Positions 15,237 through 23,497 are shown, numbered from the stretch's first letter. The stretch: DNA of 40,291 nucleotides from Bog-159 sp049511415 (GCA_049511415.1 JBEKYC010000065.1:1-40291), one strand, 5' to 3'. A program made the numbers and translations. Notes: generated by a model from the sequence alone, not told the origin.

Positions 15237-17336
15237 ATGTCACACACAGTTGAAATCGATCTGGGAGGCCGCCAGATCACCCTCGAAACGGGTAGAATGG
15301 CCAAACAGGCGAACGGCGCGGTAGTCGTTCGTTCCGGCGATTCCGTGGTGCTGGTCACCGCGTGCATGTCCGAAGAGCCGAAGCCGAATGCCGGTTTTTT
15401 CCCGCTTACGGTCGATTATCGCGAATACACTTACGCTGCCGGTAAAATCCCCGGTGGCTTCATCAAGCGCGAGGGACGTCCCTCGGAAAAAGAAATCCTG
15501 ACCAGCCGGTTGATCGACCGGCCGGTGCGTCCGCTTTTCCCTGAAGGATTCCTGAACGAAACCCAGATCATCGCCATGGTCCTCTCGGCCGATCCCGAGC
15601 AGGACCCCAACTCGCTAGCCATCGTCGGCGCAGCCGCCGCACTGGCCATTTCCGATATTCCGTTTCACCACGTCCTGGGCGGCGTGCGCGTCGGCATGTT
15701 GAAAGGCGCATACGTCGCCAACCCGACCTACTCGGAGGGCCGCGAGTCCAGGCTGAATATCATCGTGGCCGCAACCGAAGGCGGCATCGTGATGGTCGAA
15801 GCCGGCGCGCAGCAGGCCTCCGAAGCGGAGGTCATCGGCGCCATCGATTTCGGACACGAATGCTGCAAAAAGATTGCCGCCGCCATCCATGCGTTGGTCG
15901 CCAAGGTCGGTAAGCCGAAGCGGGCCTTCGCAGCGCCCGCCCTCGACCCGGAGCTTTACAATCGCATTTCCGCGCAAGTCCGCGAGCAACTTACCGACGC
16001 GCTCAATACGCAGAAGCACCCCAAGCTCGAAAGCTACAGCCGGGTCGCCGAGTTGAAGAAGCAGGCTATCGCCGACCTGCCCGCCGAGCAGTTGGACGAG
16101 GGCAAAAAGTGCTACGACGCGCTGAGAGAGCGCATCTTCCGCGACGAGATGCTGAAGAACCATCACCGTCCCGATGGCCGCGCCTTCGACGAGATCCGCC
16201 AGATCACCATCGAAACAAGCGTCCTGCCGCGGACGCACGGCTCCGCACTGTTCACCCGCGGCGAAACGCAGGCCTTGGTGACGGTTACGCTGGGAACCAA
16301 AGACGACGAGCAGCGCATTGAGCTGCTGGAGCCTGGAGAAGCCTCCAAACGCTTCATGCTGCACTATAACTTCCCTCCATTCAGCGTTGGTGAAGTTGGA
16401 TTTATGCGTGGACCAGGCCGCCGCGAAATCGGTCACGGCGCACTTGCCGAACGGTCTCTGCTGAACATCATTCCGCCGGAAACTACGTTCCCCTACACGC
16501 TCCGCGTGGTCAGCGACATTCTGGAATCCAATGGTTCCAGTTCCATGGCTACCGTTTGCGGCGCCTCCCTGGCCCTGATGGATGCGGGCGTCCCGCTGCC
16601 TTCCCATGTGGGCGGCATCGCCATGGGTTTGGTCAAGGAAGGCGACGATTACGCCGTCCTCACCGACATTGCCGGCGCCGAAGATCATTACGGCGACATG
16701 GATTTCAAGGTTGCCGGCACGCGCGAAGGCATCACCGCCCTGCAGATGGATATCAAGGTGCCCAACGTGACTGCGGCCATCATGCACGAAGCGCTGGAGC
16801 AGGCCCGCAAGGCGCGCCTATTCATCGTCGGCAAGATGGAGGAGGCTATCGCCCAACCGCGCGCCAACATGTCGCAGTACGCGCCGCGGATTTACACCAT
16901 CCATATTCCGACCGATAAAATTCGTGATGTCATCGGGCCAGGCGGCAAGGTCATCCGCGGCATCATCGAGCAGACCGGCGTGAAAATCGACGTGGAGGAC
17001 GACGGCACCGTGCATGTTTCCTCCGCCGACGAAGCCGCCGCCAACAAAGCCCTGCAGATCATCGGCGACATCACCGCCGTGGCCGAAGTCGGCAAGACCT
17101 ACCTAGGCAAAGTCGTACGCCTGGTGGATTTCGGCGCGTTCGTCGAGATCTTCCCCGGCACCGACGGACTGCTGCACATCAGCGAGATCGCCGAGAACCG
17201 CGTGCGTGAAGTGCGCGACGAGTTGAAGGAAGGCGACCAGATTCTGGTCAAGGTCCTGGCGCTCGAAGGCAACAAGATCAAGCTGAGCCGCAAGGCCGTG
17301 CTGCGCGAACAGCGCGAGAAGCTGAAGACCAAGTAG
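15237..17336 (+). CDS. pnp: Polyribonucleotide nucleotidyltransferase (PNPase)
   Basis: A 699-residue phosphorolytic 3'-5' exoribonuclease, core of RNA decay machinery. Domain order is first RNase PH (about 1-220; FIKREGRPSEKEILTSRLID), an alpha-helical linker (240-300), second RNase PH (about 310-545; LPRTHGSALFTRGETQALVT, FMLHYNFPPFSVGEVG, MDFKVAGTREGITALQMDIK with catalytic Asp and Lys), then KH (IRDVIGPGGKVIRGIIEQTG) and S1 (GKVVRLVDFGAFVEIFPGTD). Length is usual and the C-terminus is complete. Co-transcribed with rpsO; the long inverted repeat just after the stop may terminate the unit. Confidence 0.98.
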   Translation: MSHTVEIDLGGRQITLETGRMAKQANGAVVVRSGDSVVLVTACMSEEPKPNAGFFPLTVDYREYTYAAGKIPGGFIKREGRPSEKEILTSRLIDRPVRPLFPEGFLNETQIIAMVLSADPEQDPNSLAIVGAAAALAISDIPFHHVLGGVRVGMLKGAYVANPTYSEGRESRLNIIVAATEGGIVMVEAGAQQASEAEVIGAIDFGHECCKKIAAAIHALVAKVGKPKRAFAAPALDPELYNRISAQVREQLTDALNTQKHPKLESYSRVAELKKQAIADLPAEQLDEGKKCYDALRERIFRDEMLKNHHRPDGRAFDEIRQITIETSVLPRTHGSALFTRGETQALVTVTLGTKDDEQRIELLEPGEASKRFMLHYNFPPFSVGEVGFMRGPGRREIGHGALAERSLLNIIPPETTFPYTLRVVSDILESNGSSSMATVCGASLALMDAGVPLPSHVGGIAMGLVKEGDDYAVLTDIAGAEDHYGDMDFKVAGTREGITALQMDIKVPNVTAAIMHEALEQARKARLFIVGKMEEAIAQPRANMSQYAPRIYTIHIPTDKIRDVIGPGGKVIRGIIEQTGVKIDVEDDGTVHVSSADEAAANKALQIIGDITAVAEVGKTYLGKVVRLVDFGAFVEIFPGTDGLLHISEIAENRVREVRDELKEGDQILVKVLALEGNKIKLSRKAVLREQREKLKTK

Positions 17337-17351
17337 TAGAAGCAAATTTAG

Positions 17352-17424
17352 GCCACAGATGAACACAGATAAACGCGGATAACGCACGGCGTGTTATCTG
17401 TGTTCGTCCGTGTTCATCTGTGGC
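17352..17424. repeat. Large imperfect inverted repeat built from ~10-nt units (CRCRGATRAA)
   Basis: Left arm 17352-17387 and right arm 17391-17424 pair over about 33 positions with few mismatches; the outermost 15 bases (GCCACAGATGAACAC) match exactly. Each arm is itself a short tandem array of units such as CACAGATGAA, CACAGATAAA and CGCGGATAA. It sits between the convergent pnp and SDR genes, and the right arm encodes the last codons and stop of the SDR gene. It could act as a bidirectional terminator or be a dispersed REP-like element. A related single copy is at 21188-21223. Confidence 0.75.
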
Positions 17425-18218
17425 TCATTTTCTTTTCTCATCAATCGCAGATTCGCCAGCGTGCGGCGATGCAGTCCGCTGAGTGCGCCAGGATGCAGGC
17501 GCACCAGCCACCAGGCCAGCCGCGCATAAAACGGGAACACGATGATGGCTTGATTGCGCTCCACGCCCCGAAGAATTTTGCGCGCGGCCTCCGGAGCGGG
17601 AACCAGGCGCACCGGCAGTTTCTTAAGAAACTCGTCCTTGTCGACCTTGACCCCGATGGCGTTTTCGTAGATGGCCGTATCTACGAATCCCGGACACGCC
17701 ACGCTCACGCGCACGCCGAAACCGCGCGCCTCCTCGCGCAGGGCAGTTGAAAGCGCGACCACCCCGCTCTTGGTGACGGAGTAAGGAATCAGGCCGGGTT
17801 CGCCCACCAGCCCTGCCGCGGAAGCCGTGTTGACTATGTGGCCCGAGCCCTGCCGCAACATCACCGCGTAAGCCGCCGACGTTCCGTAGATTACGCCCCA
17901 GAGGTTGATATCAATGGCGTGGCGCCAATCTTCCAGCGTCAGGTCGCGCACTTCGCCGCCGACGCCGATGCCCGCGTTGTTGAACATGTAGTCCAGGCGG
18001 CCATGCTCGCGAACCGTGCCTTCGACCAGCCGTTCGACATCCGCGGCTTGCGTGACGTCCAGCCGTGCCGGGATGGCGCCGGAGATGGCTTGCGCGCCGG
18101 CGAAGTTGATGTCGGCAGCCACTACCGTCGCGCCGCGCCGCACCAACTCCTCGCACAACGCGCGGCCGATGCCCGAGGCGCCGCCGGTCACGATCGCCAC
18201 CCGATTATTAAAGGCCAT
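17394..18218 (-). CDS. Short-chain dehydrogenase/reductase (SDR) with repeat-encoded tail
   Basis: A 274-residue NAD(P)-dependent oxidoreductase. The cofactor motif is VTGGASGIGRALCEELV (TGxxxGxG, residues 9-25), followed by NNAGIG, catalytic Ser in NTASAAG and YSVTKSG (YxxxK). These residues are complete, so it should be active; the substrate is unknown. The C-terminal extension after the Rossmann domain (RLHPGALSGLHRRTLANLRL) is followed by EPQMNTDEHR, which is translated from the inverted repeat and ends at its TAA. Start ATG 18218 has no Shine-Dalgarno but is preceded by TAAAAT with a 6-nt gap, suggesting a leaderless transcript. Confidence 0.9.
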   Translation of the reverse strand: MAFNNRVAIVTGGASGIGRALCEELVRRGATVVAADINFAGAQAISGAIPARLDVTQAADVERLVEGTVREHGRLDYMFNNAGIGVGGEVRDLTLEDWRHAIDINLWGVIYGTSAAYAVMLRQGSGHIVNTASAAGLVGEPGLIPYSVTKSGVVALSTALREEARGFGVRVSVACPGFVDTAIYENAIGVKVDKDEFLKKLPVRLVPAPEAARKILRGVERNQAIIVFPFYARLAWWLVRLHPGALSGLHRRTLANLRLMRKENEPQMNTDEHR

Positions 18219-18230
18219 TCCGGGATTTTA
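18219..18230 (-). promoter_or_regulatory. Putative leaderless promoter -10 of the SDR gene
   Basis: On the minus strand TAAAAT (18230-18225) is followed by CCCGGA and then ATG (18218). With a normal -10 to +1 distance the transcript would begin at the start codon. It overlaps the stop codon of the upstream lipoprotein-like gene. Confidence 0.45.
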
Positions 18231-18905
18231 GCGCGCCGGCGCCCATGCGTCTTTGCCGGCCGACGCGTGGCGCACCTCGGGCACGACCGCAATTCCCGAC
18301 GGAATCCACGAACAGGCCGTCTCGCGCGTGTTCCGGCACCCGTCCGCCGGGTGCGCCAGAACTTGCCTGGTGGGCGCTTCCAGCGCGGCCGTATCTCTGG
18401 CTGCCACCACCGCCATGTCGTGATCCGCTTGGCTGACGCGCACCAGATAGATCAATCGCACGTGCCGCATTCCGCGCGGCAACTCGAACAGTCGCACTAT
18501 GGGTTGCGCCCGCGGAACCGTTGCGCCGCTGCGCATGACCTTCGCGGATACAAACTCCACGCGCCGCGCCTTAACGGCGTAGTAGGACACTTCGTATCCG
18601 AGAAAGTCACTCCCCGCCGAAAGAGTGACTGTGTTGCCGCTGACCTGTTGCGCGGAAGGCTGCAAACGGTAGCCTCCGGATTTCAGTATGGGAGTGACTA
18701 CCCGCAAACGCCAGCCCGGCTCCAGATCGATGAAGCTGGAGTTGGACGGCGTGATCGTTGCGTGCGTAGGCGCACGCACGCGGCCCGCGGAACACGCGGT
18801 CGACGCCAATGCCACCGCCAGGCTTACAACAGCCGGAAGTTCACCTCGATGACGGCCGCTACGGGCACCGGCTCGCCTTCCCTGGTTCCTGGTTTGAACT
18901 TCCAT
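18228..18905 (-). CDS. Putative exported lipoprotein of unknown function
   Basis: Residues from about 22 (ELPAVVSLAVALASTACSAG) look like a hydrophobic signal segment ending in STAC, a weak lipobox. The mature part reads ITPSNSSFIDLEPGWRLRVV, VSGNTVTLSAGSDFLGYEVS and MRHVRLIYLVRVSQADHDMA, probably beta-rich; I do not recognise the family. The 18905 start overlaps the end of the M56 gene by 82 bp, and a shorter start (GTG or TTG around 18810-18830) is possible. Position directly after blaI-blaR1-like genes suggests membership of that operon and perhaps of its regulon. Confidence 0.6.
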   Translation of the reverse strand: MEVQTRNQGRRAGARSGRHRGELPAVVSLAVALASTACSAGRVRAPTHATITPSNSSFIDLEPGWRLRVVTPILKSGGYRLQPSAQQVSGNTVTLSAGSDFLGYEVSYYAVKARRVEFVSAKVMRSGATVPRAQPIVRLFELPRGMRHVRLIYLVRVSQADHDMAVVAARDTAALEAPTRQVLAHPADGCRNTRETACSWIPSGIAVVPEVRHASAGKDAWAPAR

Positions 18906-20752
18906 TGGCTGATCGCCTCGAGCGCATTTTCATCCAGACCGAGTCCCAATTCGCGCTGGATTCGCGCGTCTTGCGCCCGGCCATCGGTTCCAATCACCAC
19001 CCGCACCACCACGGTGCCCTGCAGCCTGGCCACGCGCGCGGCTTCGCTATATTCCGGCTCCGGCTTATACAAAGGCACCGGCGCCAAGACACCTTTGCCA
19101 ATGCGATACACGCCCGCGGGCATTGTGGGCATGGGCTTGGCGGAACCTTTCTGCAGAGCGCTGGCGCGATCCTCGGACTGTTTGGCCTCGTCCTCGCGAG
19201 ACTGCTGGCGCAGGAATCCGCTATACACTCGCATGATCACAGCGGAGTCAGCCGGCTGGGTGTCCTTCGCCGCGAGCGCGCTCTGGTACAGCCGTTCCGC
19301 CTCGTCTGCGTTTTTTTCCGTCTGCCGGACCACGGCCATCCACATAAGCGCCATCGCCGGATGTTCGGGGTCCACCAGTTGTGCCTGTTGGTAGTAAGTG
19401 AAGGCCTGCGTGTAGTCCTTTCTCGTCATCGCGGCCAGCCCTAGATCCGTCAACGCCCGAGCCGCTTCCGGCCGATCTCCCAAAATCTGGGCCGCCTGGG
19501 CCAGCAGATCCGACCCGGCCATGCGGTCGCGCCTCTGTTCCAATTCCGCCAGCTTTACCAGCCCGACGCCGTATTCCACACTCTGCTCTCCGGCCGTCTG
19601 CGCGCGGATCGCCAGAGCGGCTTCCAGCAGCTTCCGCGCCACATCGTACTCCTTGGACTGCATGGCGGCCTGGGCCGCGGCGTCCAGCGTCTCGTAATTC
19701 CTCTGCGACTGGGCCGCCCGAATGGCGGCGTCGAGATCGGCTGGGACCGCCTGGCTATCCTGCGCGCGCATAGCCGCCAGGGGCAGAATCAACGCCACGG
19801 CGATTAGCGCGATGGCGAAGCGCGCCGGCCGGCCGGGCGCCGCGCGATCCACGCGCGAATCCAGGATCGCCAGCAGCCGGCCTTCGAGCTGCGAGCGCCG
19901 CGCCATGGCAGCCGCCGCCCATCCTATGACCGGACGCACTTGCATGGTGCGCGCGACTTCCAACAGGTGGCCGGCGTAATCGGAAGCACGCGCGCCGGCT
20001 GCGAGCACCAGGTCGTCGGCGGCGCGTTCCCGCTCCTTGAGGAATCCTCGCCATGCAGTCCACGCCACAGGATGCCACCAGTAGAATGCCCGGGCCATGC
20101 GCGCTATCAAATGCGTGACAGCATCCCCGCGGCGCACGTGCGCCATCTCATGCAGCAGCACCACCCGCCGCCGTTCTTCGCTCCATTGCGCGGCATCCGC
20201 GGGCATCAGGATTACGGTACGCCCCAGCCATAATGTCAGCGGCATGGAACCCGCCTCAGTCTGGAGCACGTCGACCGATTGCGTCACGGCGGGCACTGAC
20301 ACGAAGGGTTTCGCGGACCGGCGTACGTGCCAAGCGACGGCATACGCGGCCAGCATGCGCGCGAACCCCAGAAACGTGCCCGCCGCCCACACAAGCATCA
20401 GCCACACCTTCCAATCCGGCCGCCACCCCGTGCGATGGATGACTGCGTCCACGCCGGCGGAAGCAGCGGAATGCGCTGCGCCGGCGTACGCCGATGTTGA
20501 AGCGTTAACTCGAATCGACAAGTCCGGTAACCCCGCGCGCTCGATCGGAATGGGTAACGACGGCAATGCGGCGGAGAGGAAAGGCAACGCCAGAACCGCC
20601 GCAAATGCCGCCGTCCACACCAGGTGCCGCGCAGCCGCCGAACGCCGGCGCAACAGGACCACTGCGAACCAGGCCGCCCCCAGCACGACCGTGCTCTTCG
20701 CCGCCGCGCCAGTCAATATCGCAAACCAAGCTGTTTCGTTCCAATCGGGCAT
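18824..20752 (-). CDS. BlaR1-type M56 metallopeptidase fused to TPR and TonB C-terminal domain
   Basis: A 642-residue membrane protein of the BlaR1/MecR1 family, expected to sense a signal and trigger cleavage of the BlaI-type repressor encoded just upstream. Membrane helices are near residues 10-33, 44-64, 113-133 and 310-328. The cytoplasmic zinc peptidase motif is HEMAH (H201-H205) in VVLLHEMAHVRRGDAVTHLI. After TM4 there is a TPR-like region (about 345-500; ALTDLGLAAMTRKDYTQAFT, YYQQAQLVDPEHPAMALMW) and a TonB C-terminal domain (about 560-642; PEPEYSEAARVARLQGTVVV, LDENALEAISQWKFKPGTRE). No penicillin-binding sensor domain is present, so the signal is probably not a beta-lactam. Start ATG directly follows the blaI TAA. 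Confidence 0.88.
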   Translation of the reverse strand: MPDWNETAWFAILTGAAAKSTVVLGAAWFAVVLLRRRSAAARHLVWTAAFAAVLALPFLSAALPSLPIPIERAGLPDLSIRVNASTSAYAGAAHSAASAGVDAVIHRTGWRPDWKVWLMLVWAAGTFLGFARMLAAYAVAWHVRRSAKPFVSVPAVTQSVDVLQTEAGSMPLTLWLGRTVILMPADAAQWSEERRRVVLLHEMAHVRRGDAVTHLIARMARAFYWWHPVAWTAWRGFLKERERAADDLVLAAGARASDYAGHLLEVARTMQVRPVIGWAAAAMARRSQLEGRLLAILDSRVDRAAPGRPARFAIALIAVALILPLAAMRAQDSQAVPADLDAAIRAAQSQRNYETLDAAAQAAMQSKEYDVARKLLEAALAIRAQTAGEQSVEYGVGLVKLAELEQRRDRMAGSDLLAQAAQILGDRPEAARALTDLGLAAMTRKDYTQAFTYYQQAQLVDPEHPAMALMWMAVVRQTEKNADEAERLYQSALAAKDTQPADSAVIMRVYSGFLRQQSREDEAKQSEDRASALQKGSAKPMPTMPAGVYRIGKGVLAPVPLYKPEPEYSEAARVARLQGTVVVRVVIGTDGRAQDARIQRELGLGLDENALEAISQWKFKPGTREGEPVPVAAVIEVNFRLL

Positions 20753-21148
20753 TTATTTGCCCTCCCTTCTGGCTTTTTCGATCATTTCCGCCATACGATC
20801 CAATTCCGCTCGCGTCAGCCGCGTGGCGGAGACATCCAGCAGCGCTGCTACCACCTGCTCCGGCGATTCCTTGAAGAACGTATCCACCAGGTGCTTGACG
20901 GCCGACCGCTTGGCCTTGTCGCGCGCCACCGTCGGCAAGTACACATACTTGAGCCCTTCCGCCTGGTGCCGGATGTGTCCTTTTTCCTCGAGCACCCGAA
21001 GCATGGCGCGCACCGCCGAGTAGCTCGGCGCGGCAGGCATGGCTTCCCGCACCTCCGACGCCGACGATTTGCCCCGCCCATAGAGGATGTCCATAATCTG
21101 CCGTTCCCGCCGGCTCAGCCCGCCCACCCGCTGGATTTTTAGCAGCAT
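20753..21148 (-). CDS. blaI: BlaI/MecI/CopY-family transcriptional repressor
   Basis: A 131-residue winged-helix repressor. LSRRERQIMDILYGRGKSSA, SEVREAMPAAPSYSAVRAML and RVLEEKGHIRHQAEGLKYVY match the BlaI fold; the C-terminal dimerisation helix region (LVDTFFKESPEQVVAALLD) is present. It should repress its own operon with the M56 gene until proteolysis. There is no Shine-Dalgarno; ATG 21148 lies at the predicted transcription start of a good promoter with an overlapping dyad, so it appears to be leaderless and self-regulated. The gene symbol denotes the family, not proven beta-lactam control. Confidence 0.9.
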   Translation of the reverse strand: MLLKIQRVGGLSRRERQIMDILYGRGKSSASEVREAMPAAPSYSAVRAMLRVLEEKGHIRHQAEGLKYVYLPTVARDKAKRSAVKHLVDTFFKESPEQVVAALLDVSATRLTRAELDRMAEMIEKARREGK

Positions 21149-21183
21149 GCTAGAAAATTAGCACGTCTGGGAAATTGTGTCAA
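21149..21183 (-). promoter_or_regulatory. blaI-like promoter with operator dyad
   Basis: Minus strand: perfect -35 TTGACA (21183-21178), 17-bp spacer, -10 TAATTT (21160-21155), then 6 nt to ATG 21148. The dyad GCTA-N6-TAGC at 21149-21162 covers the -10 and transcription start, the expected place for BlaI autorepression. Confidence 0.6.
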
Positions 21184-21187
21184 GCCC

Positions 21188-21223
21188 TCTGATCGGCGTT
21201 CATCCGCGGTCATCTGGCGGCCC
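21188..21223. repeat. Second copy of the CRCRGATRAA-type repeat (single arm)
   Basis: The 25 bases from ATCGGCGTTC to TCATCTG (about 21192-21216) match the right arm of the 17352-17424 element at 20 of 25 positions. Only one arm is present. It lies between divergent blaI and GH78 genes. Confidence 0.5.
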
Positions 21224-21252
21224 ATATAAGCCATCGGATACAATCTGCTCAC

Positions 21253-22866
21253 ATGTCCAATCCGAGCCGGCGCCGATTCCTGGAAAGCGCTGCCCTGTTG
21301 GCGGCCGTGCCCACGCGCCAACCGCATTACCTGCAGACCGCCGAGCGTCTGAAACCGCGGCTGCACGCGTCGCCCGTCGATCCGGTTCATATTGTCCGGC
21401 CGGCGCCGGATAGCGGCCAGTTCTTGCGCTGGCGCATGGAGCCGGTCTCCCCGGCGGCGGCGCTGCACGATCGCCTGATGCGGCGCGGTGACTCCACGAT
21501 CCTCGATTTCGGCCGGCATCTCACCGGTCACTTCACCTTTTCCATCGCCGGCGAAGGTCGCGGCATCGACGCACCCACGCGCCTGAAGTTAACCTTCGGC
21601 GAGGTGCCGCCGGAAGTAGCGGAACCATTCGATCCCTATCACGGCGCGCTCAGCCGCGCCTGGCTGCAGGACGAAGTCATCAACATCGATGTGTTGCCAA
21701 GCACCGTGGAATTGCCGCGGCGCTACGCCTTTCGCTTCGTAAAACTCGAAGTAATCGATACTTCGCCCAACTACGCCGTGCGCTTCGATCACGTGCGCGC
21801 GAAGGCGTTTTCTTCCGCGGCCGGCACGCCGCCGCCTTTGCCCGCGTCAGCTTCCGAACTCCAGCGCCGCATCGACGCCGTCAGCATCGCCACGCTCCGG
21901 GACTGCATGCAAACGGTCTTCGAAGACGGTCCCAAACGCGACCGGCGCCTGTGGATCGGCGATCTGCGTTTGCAGGCGCTCACCAACTACGCCACCTTCC
22001 GCAATTACGATCTGGTGAAGCGCTGCCTGTATCTCTTCGCCGCCTTTCCACGCGAAGACGGCATGGTGGCCGCGTGCGCTTTCGAAGATCCCCAGCCGCA
22101 TCGCGGCCACGAGTATATCATCGACTACGCAGCGCTGTACGCCGCGGCCGTTCTGGATTATGCCGGAGCCTCCAACGATTGGGCCGCCGCGCAGGAATTA
22201 TGGCCGGTGGTACGGAAGCAAATGGAGATTCTCTCGGGCTACATCTCGAGCGACAGCCTATTCGCCGCGCCAGCCAAAACCTGGGTCTTCATCGACTGGA
22301 ACAACGCGCTTGACCGTACCGCCGCCATGCACGGGGTCTTCGTTTATAGCTTGCAACAGGCGCGGACGCTGGCGCACAAGGCTGGCGATACCCGGGCCGC
22401 ATCCGATTTCGACCGTCGCATCCGCCAAATGATAGCGGCTGGCCGCGCAGCCTTTTACGATGCCGCGCAACGCCTCTGTGTCAGCGGTCCCAAGCGGCAG
22501 ATCTCCTGGGCCAGCCAGGCGTGGATGGTTCTCTCGGGAATCGTCACGAAAGAGGAAGGCGCGCCAGCTTTCCGCGCCCTGCGCGAGGCGCCGGATGCCG
22601 TCCGCCCCGGCTCGCCGTATCTGTATCACTACGTTGCGGAGGCCATGCTTCAGTGCGGTCTCCGTCAGGAAGCGCTGGACCTCATCGAATCGTATTGGGG
22701 AGGCATGGTGAAGGCCGGCGCGGATACCTTCTGGGAGGTCTACGATCCATCGAACGCCATGCTGTCTCCCTACGGCAGCGTGCTGGTGAACAGCTATTGT
22801 CATGCATGGAGTTGCACGCCGGCATACTTGTTGCGAAAGCATCCGGGCAAGGCGGACGCTACGTAG
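21253..22866 (+). CDS. Alpha-L-rhamnosidase-like glycoside hydrolase (GH78 type), probably exported
   Basis: A 537-residue enzyme expected to remove terminal alpha-L-rhamnose from plant or microbial glycans. The N-terminus SNPSRRRFLESAALLAAVPT is a probable Tat signal. A beta-sandwich region (GDSTILDFGRHLTGHFTFSI) precedes the alpha/alpha toroid. The GH78 hallmark GPKRDRRLWIGDLRLQALTN is present, followed by FEDPQPHRGHEYIIDYAALY and TWVFIDWNNALDRTAAMHGV. The end (PYGSVLVNSYCHAWSCTPAY) fits the family's conserved C-terminal W-S-x-x-P region. It is compact for GH78. ATG 21253 has TACAAT 8 nt upstream and no Shine-Dalgarno, suggesting a very short leader. It overlaps the convergent tsaC-type gene by 8 bp. 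Confidence 0.85.
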   Translation: MSNPSRRRFLESAALLAAVPTRQPHYLQTAERLKPRLHASPVDPVHIVRPAPDSGQFLRWRMEPVSPAAALHDRLMRRGDSTILDFGRHLTGHFTFSIAGEGRGIDAPTRLKLTFGEVPPEVAEPFDPYHGALSRAWLQDEVINIDVLPSTVELPRRYAFRFVKLEVIDTSPNYAVRFDHVRAKAFSSAAGTPPPLPASASELQRRIDAVSIATLRDCMQTVFEDGPKRDRRLWIGDLRLQALTNYATFRNYDLVKRCLYLFAAFPREDGMVAACAFEDPQPHRGHEYIIDYAALYAAAVLDYAGASNDWAAAQELWPVVRKQMEILSGYISSDSLFAAPAKTWVFIDWNNALDRTAAMHGVFVYSLQQARTLAHKAGDTRAASDFDRRIRQMIAAGRAAFYDAAQRLCVSGPKRQISWASQAWMVLSGIVTKEEGAPAFRALREAPDAVRPGSPYLYHYVAEAMLQCGLRQEALDLIESYWGGMVKAGADTFWEVYDPSNAMLSPYGSVLVNSYCHAWSCTPAYLLRKHPGKADAT

Positions 22867-23497
22867 CCTGCAGAGCCTCGGCGATCTGCTTCTCCTCGAT
22901 CGCCCCCTCGCGGATCACCTTCCAGTACGGCTCCGTAATATCCACTGTCGTCGCGCCTTCGCCGATGCACGCGCCCGCGTCCAGCACCAGATCGACGCGC
23001 CCGTCCATCATCCCAAATACCTCGATACCACTGCGGCAGGTCGGCGACCCGGACATGTTGGCGCTGGTGGAAATGAGGGGCTGGTTCAAAACCGCAATCA
23101 AAGCGTTCGCGATCTTGCCGCGCGATTGCCGCAGCGCCAGCCGGCCGGTATTGCCCGTCACCTTTAATGGCACGCGCGCCGAAGCCGGCACGATGATCGT
23201 CAGCGGTCCCGGCCAGAATCGCCGCGCCAGTATGAAGAAGCGGTTGTTCAGCTCGGAGGCCAACTCCTCGGCCATGATTACGTCGGCCACCAGCAGCGGG
23301 AGGGAGCGCTGCATCTCGCGCCCCTTGGCGCGAAACACCTCGGCCACCGCGCGTAAGTTGAACGGATCGGCCACCAGTGTGTACAGCGCATCGCTGGGAA
23401 CGGCCACCACCTTCCCCCGGCGAACGGCGGCAGCGGCGCGCTCGATAGACTCCGGTTGCGGGTTCTCCACGTCCACTTCCAGTAGATCGGTTGCCAT
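22859..23497 (-). CDS. tsaC: Threonylcarbamoyl-AMP synthase (TsaC/YrdC family)
   Basis: A 212-residue enzyme that makes threonylcarbamoyl-AMP from Thr, bicarbonate and ATP for t6A37 modification of tRNA. The YrdC fold is seen as GKVVAVPSDALYTLVADPFN, KGREMQRSLPLLVADVIMAE, FWPGPLTIIVPA, LISTSANMSGSP and VDLVLDAG. Residues for ATP/Thr binding are present, though the usual PTDTVYGL reads PSDALYTL, which departs from the most conserved form. Length fits the single-domain TsaC type. ATG 23497 overlaps the stop of the methyltransferase gene (TAATG), so translation is coupled and the longer frame upstream to 23860 is rejected. Confidence 0.85.
   Translation of the reverse strand: MATDLLEVDVENPQPESIERAAAAVRRGKVVAVPSDALYTLVADPFNLRAVAEVFRAKGREMQRSLPLLVADVIMAEELASELNNRFFILARRFWPGPLTIIVPASARVPLKVTGNTGRLALRQSRGKIANALIAVLNQPLISTSANMSGSPTCRSGIEVFGMMDGRVDLVLDAGACIGEGATTVDITEPYWKVIREGAIEEKQIAEALQAT

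Noticed and set aside
15615..16787. 390-residue open frame antisense to pnp
   Set aside because: It lies wholly inside the pnp coding region in GC-rich DNA, where antisense frames stay open by codon bias; no motif and no ribosome binding site.
17352..17424. CRISPR array
   Set aside because: The periodic units are about 10 nt, without spacers, and arranged as an inverted pair.
17838..19394. 518-residue frame antisense to SDR, lipoprotein and M56 genes
   Set aside because: It spans three well-supported genes on the opposite strand and has low-complexity Arg/Ala-rich composition.
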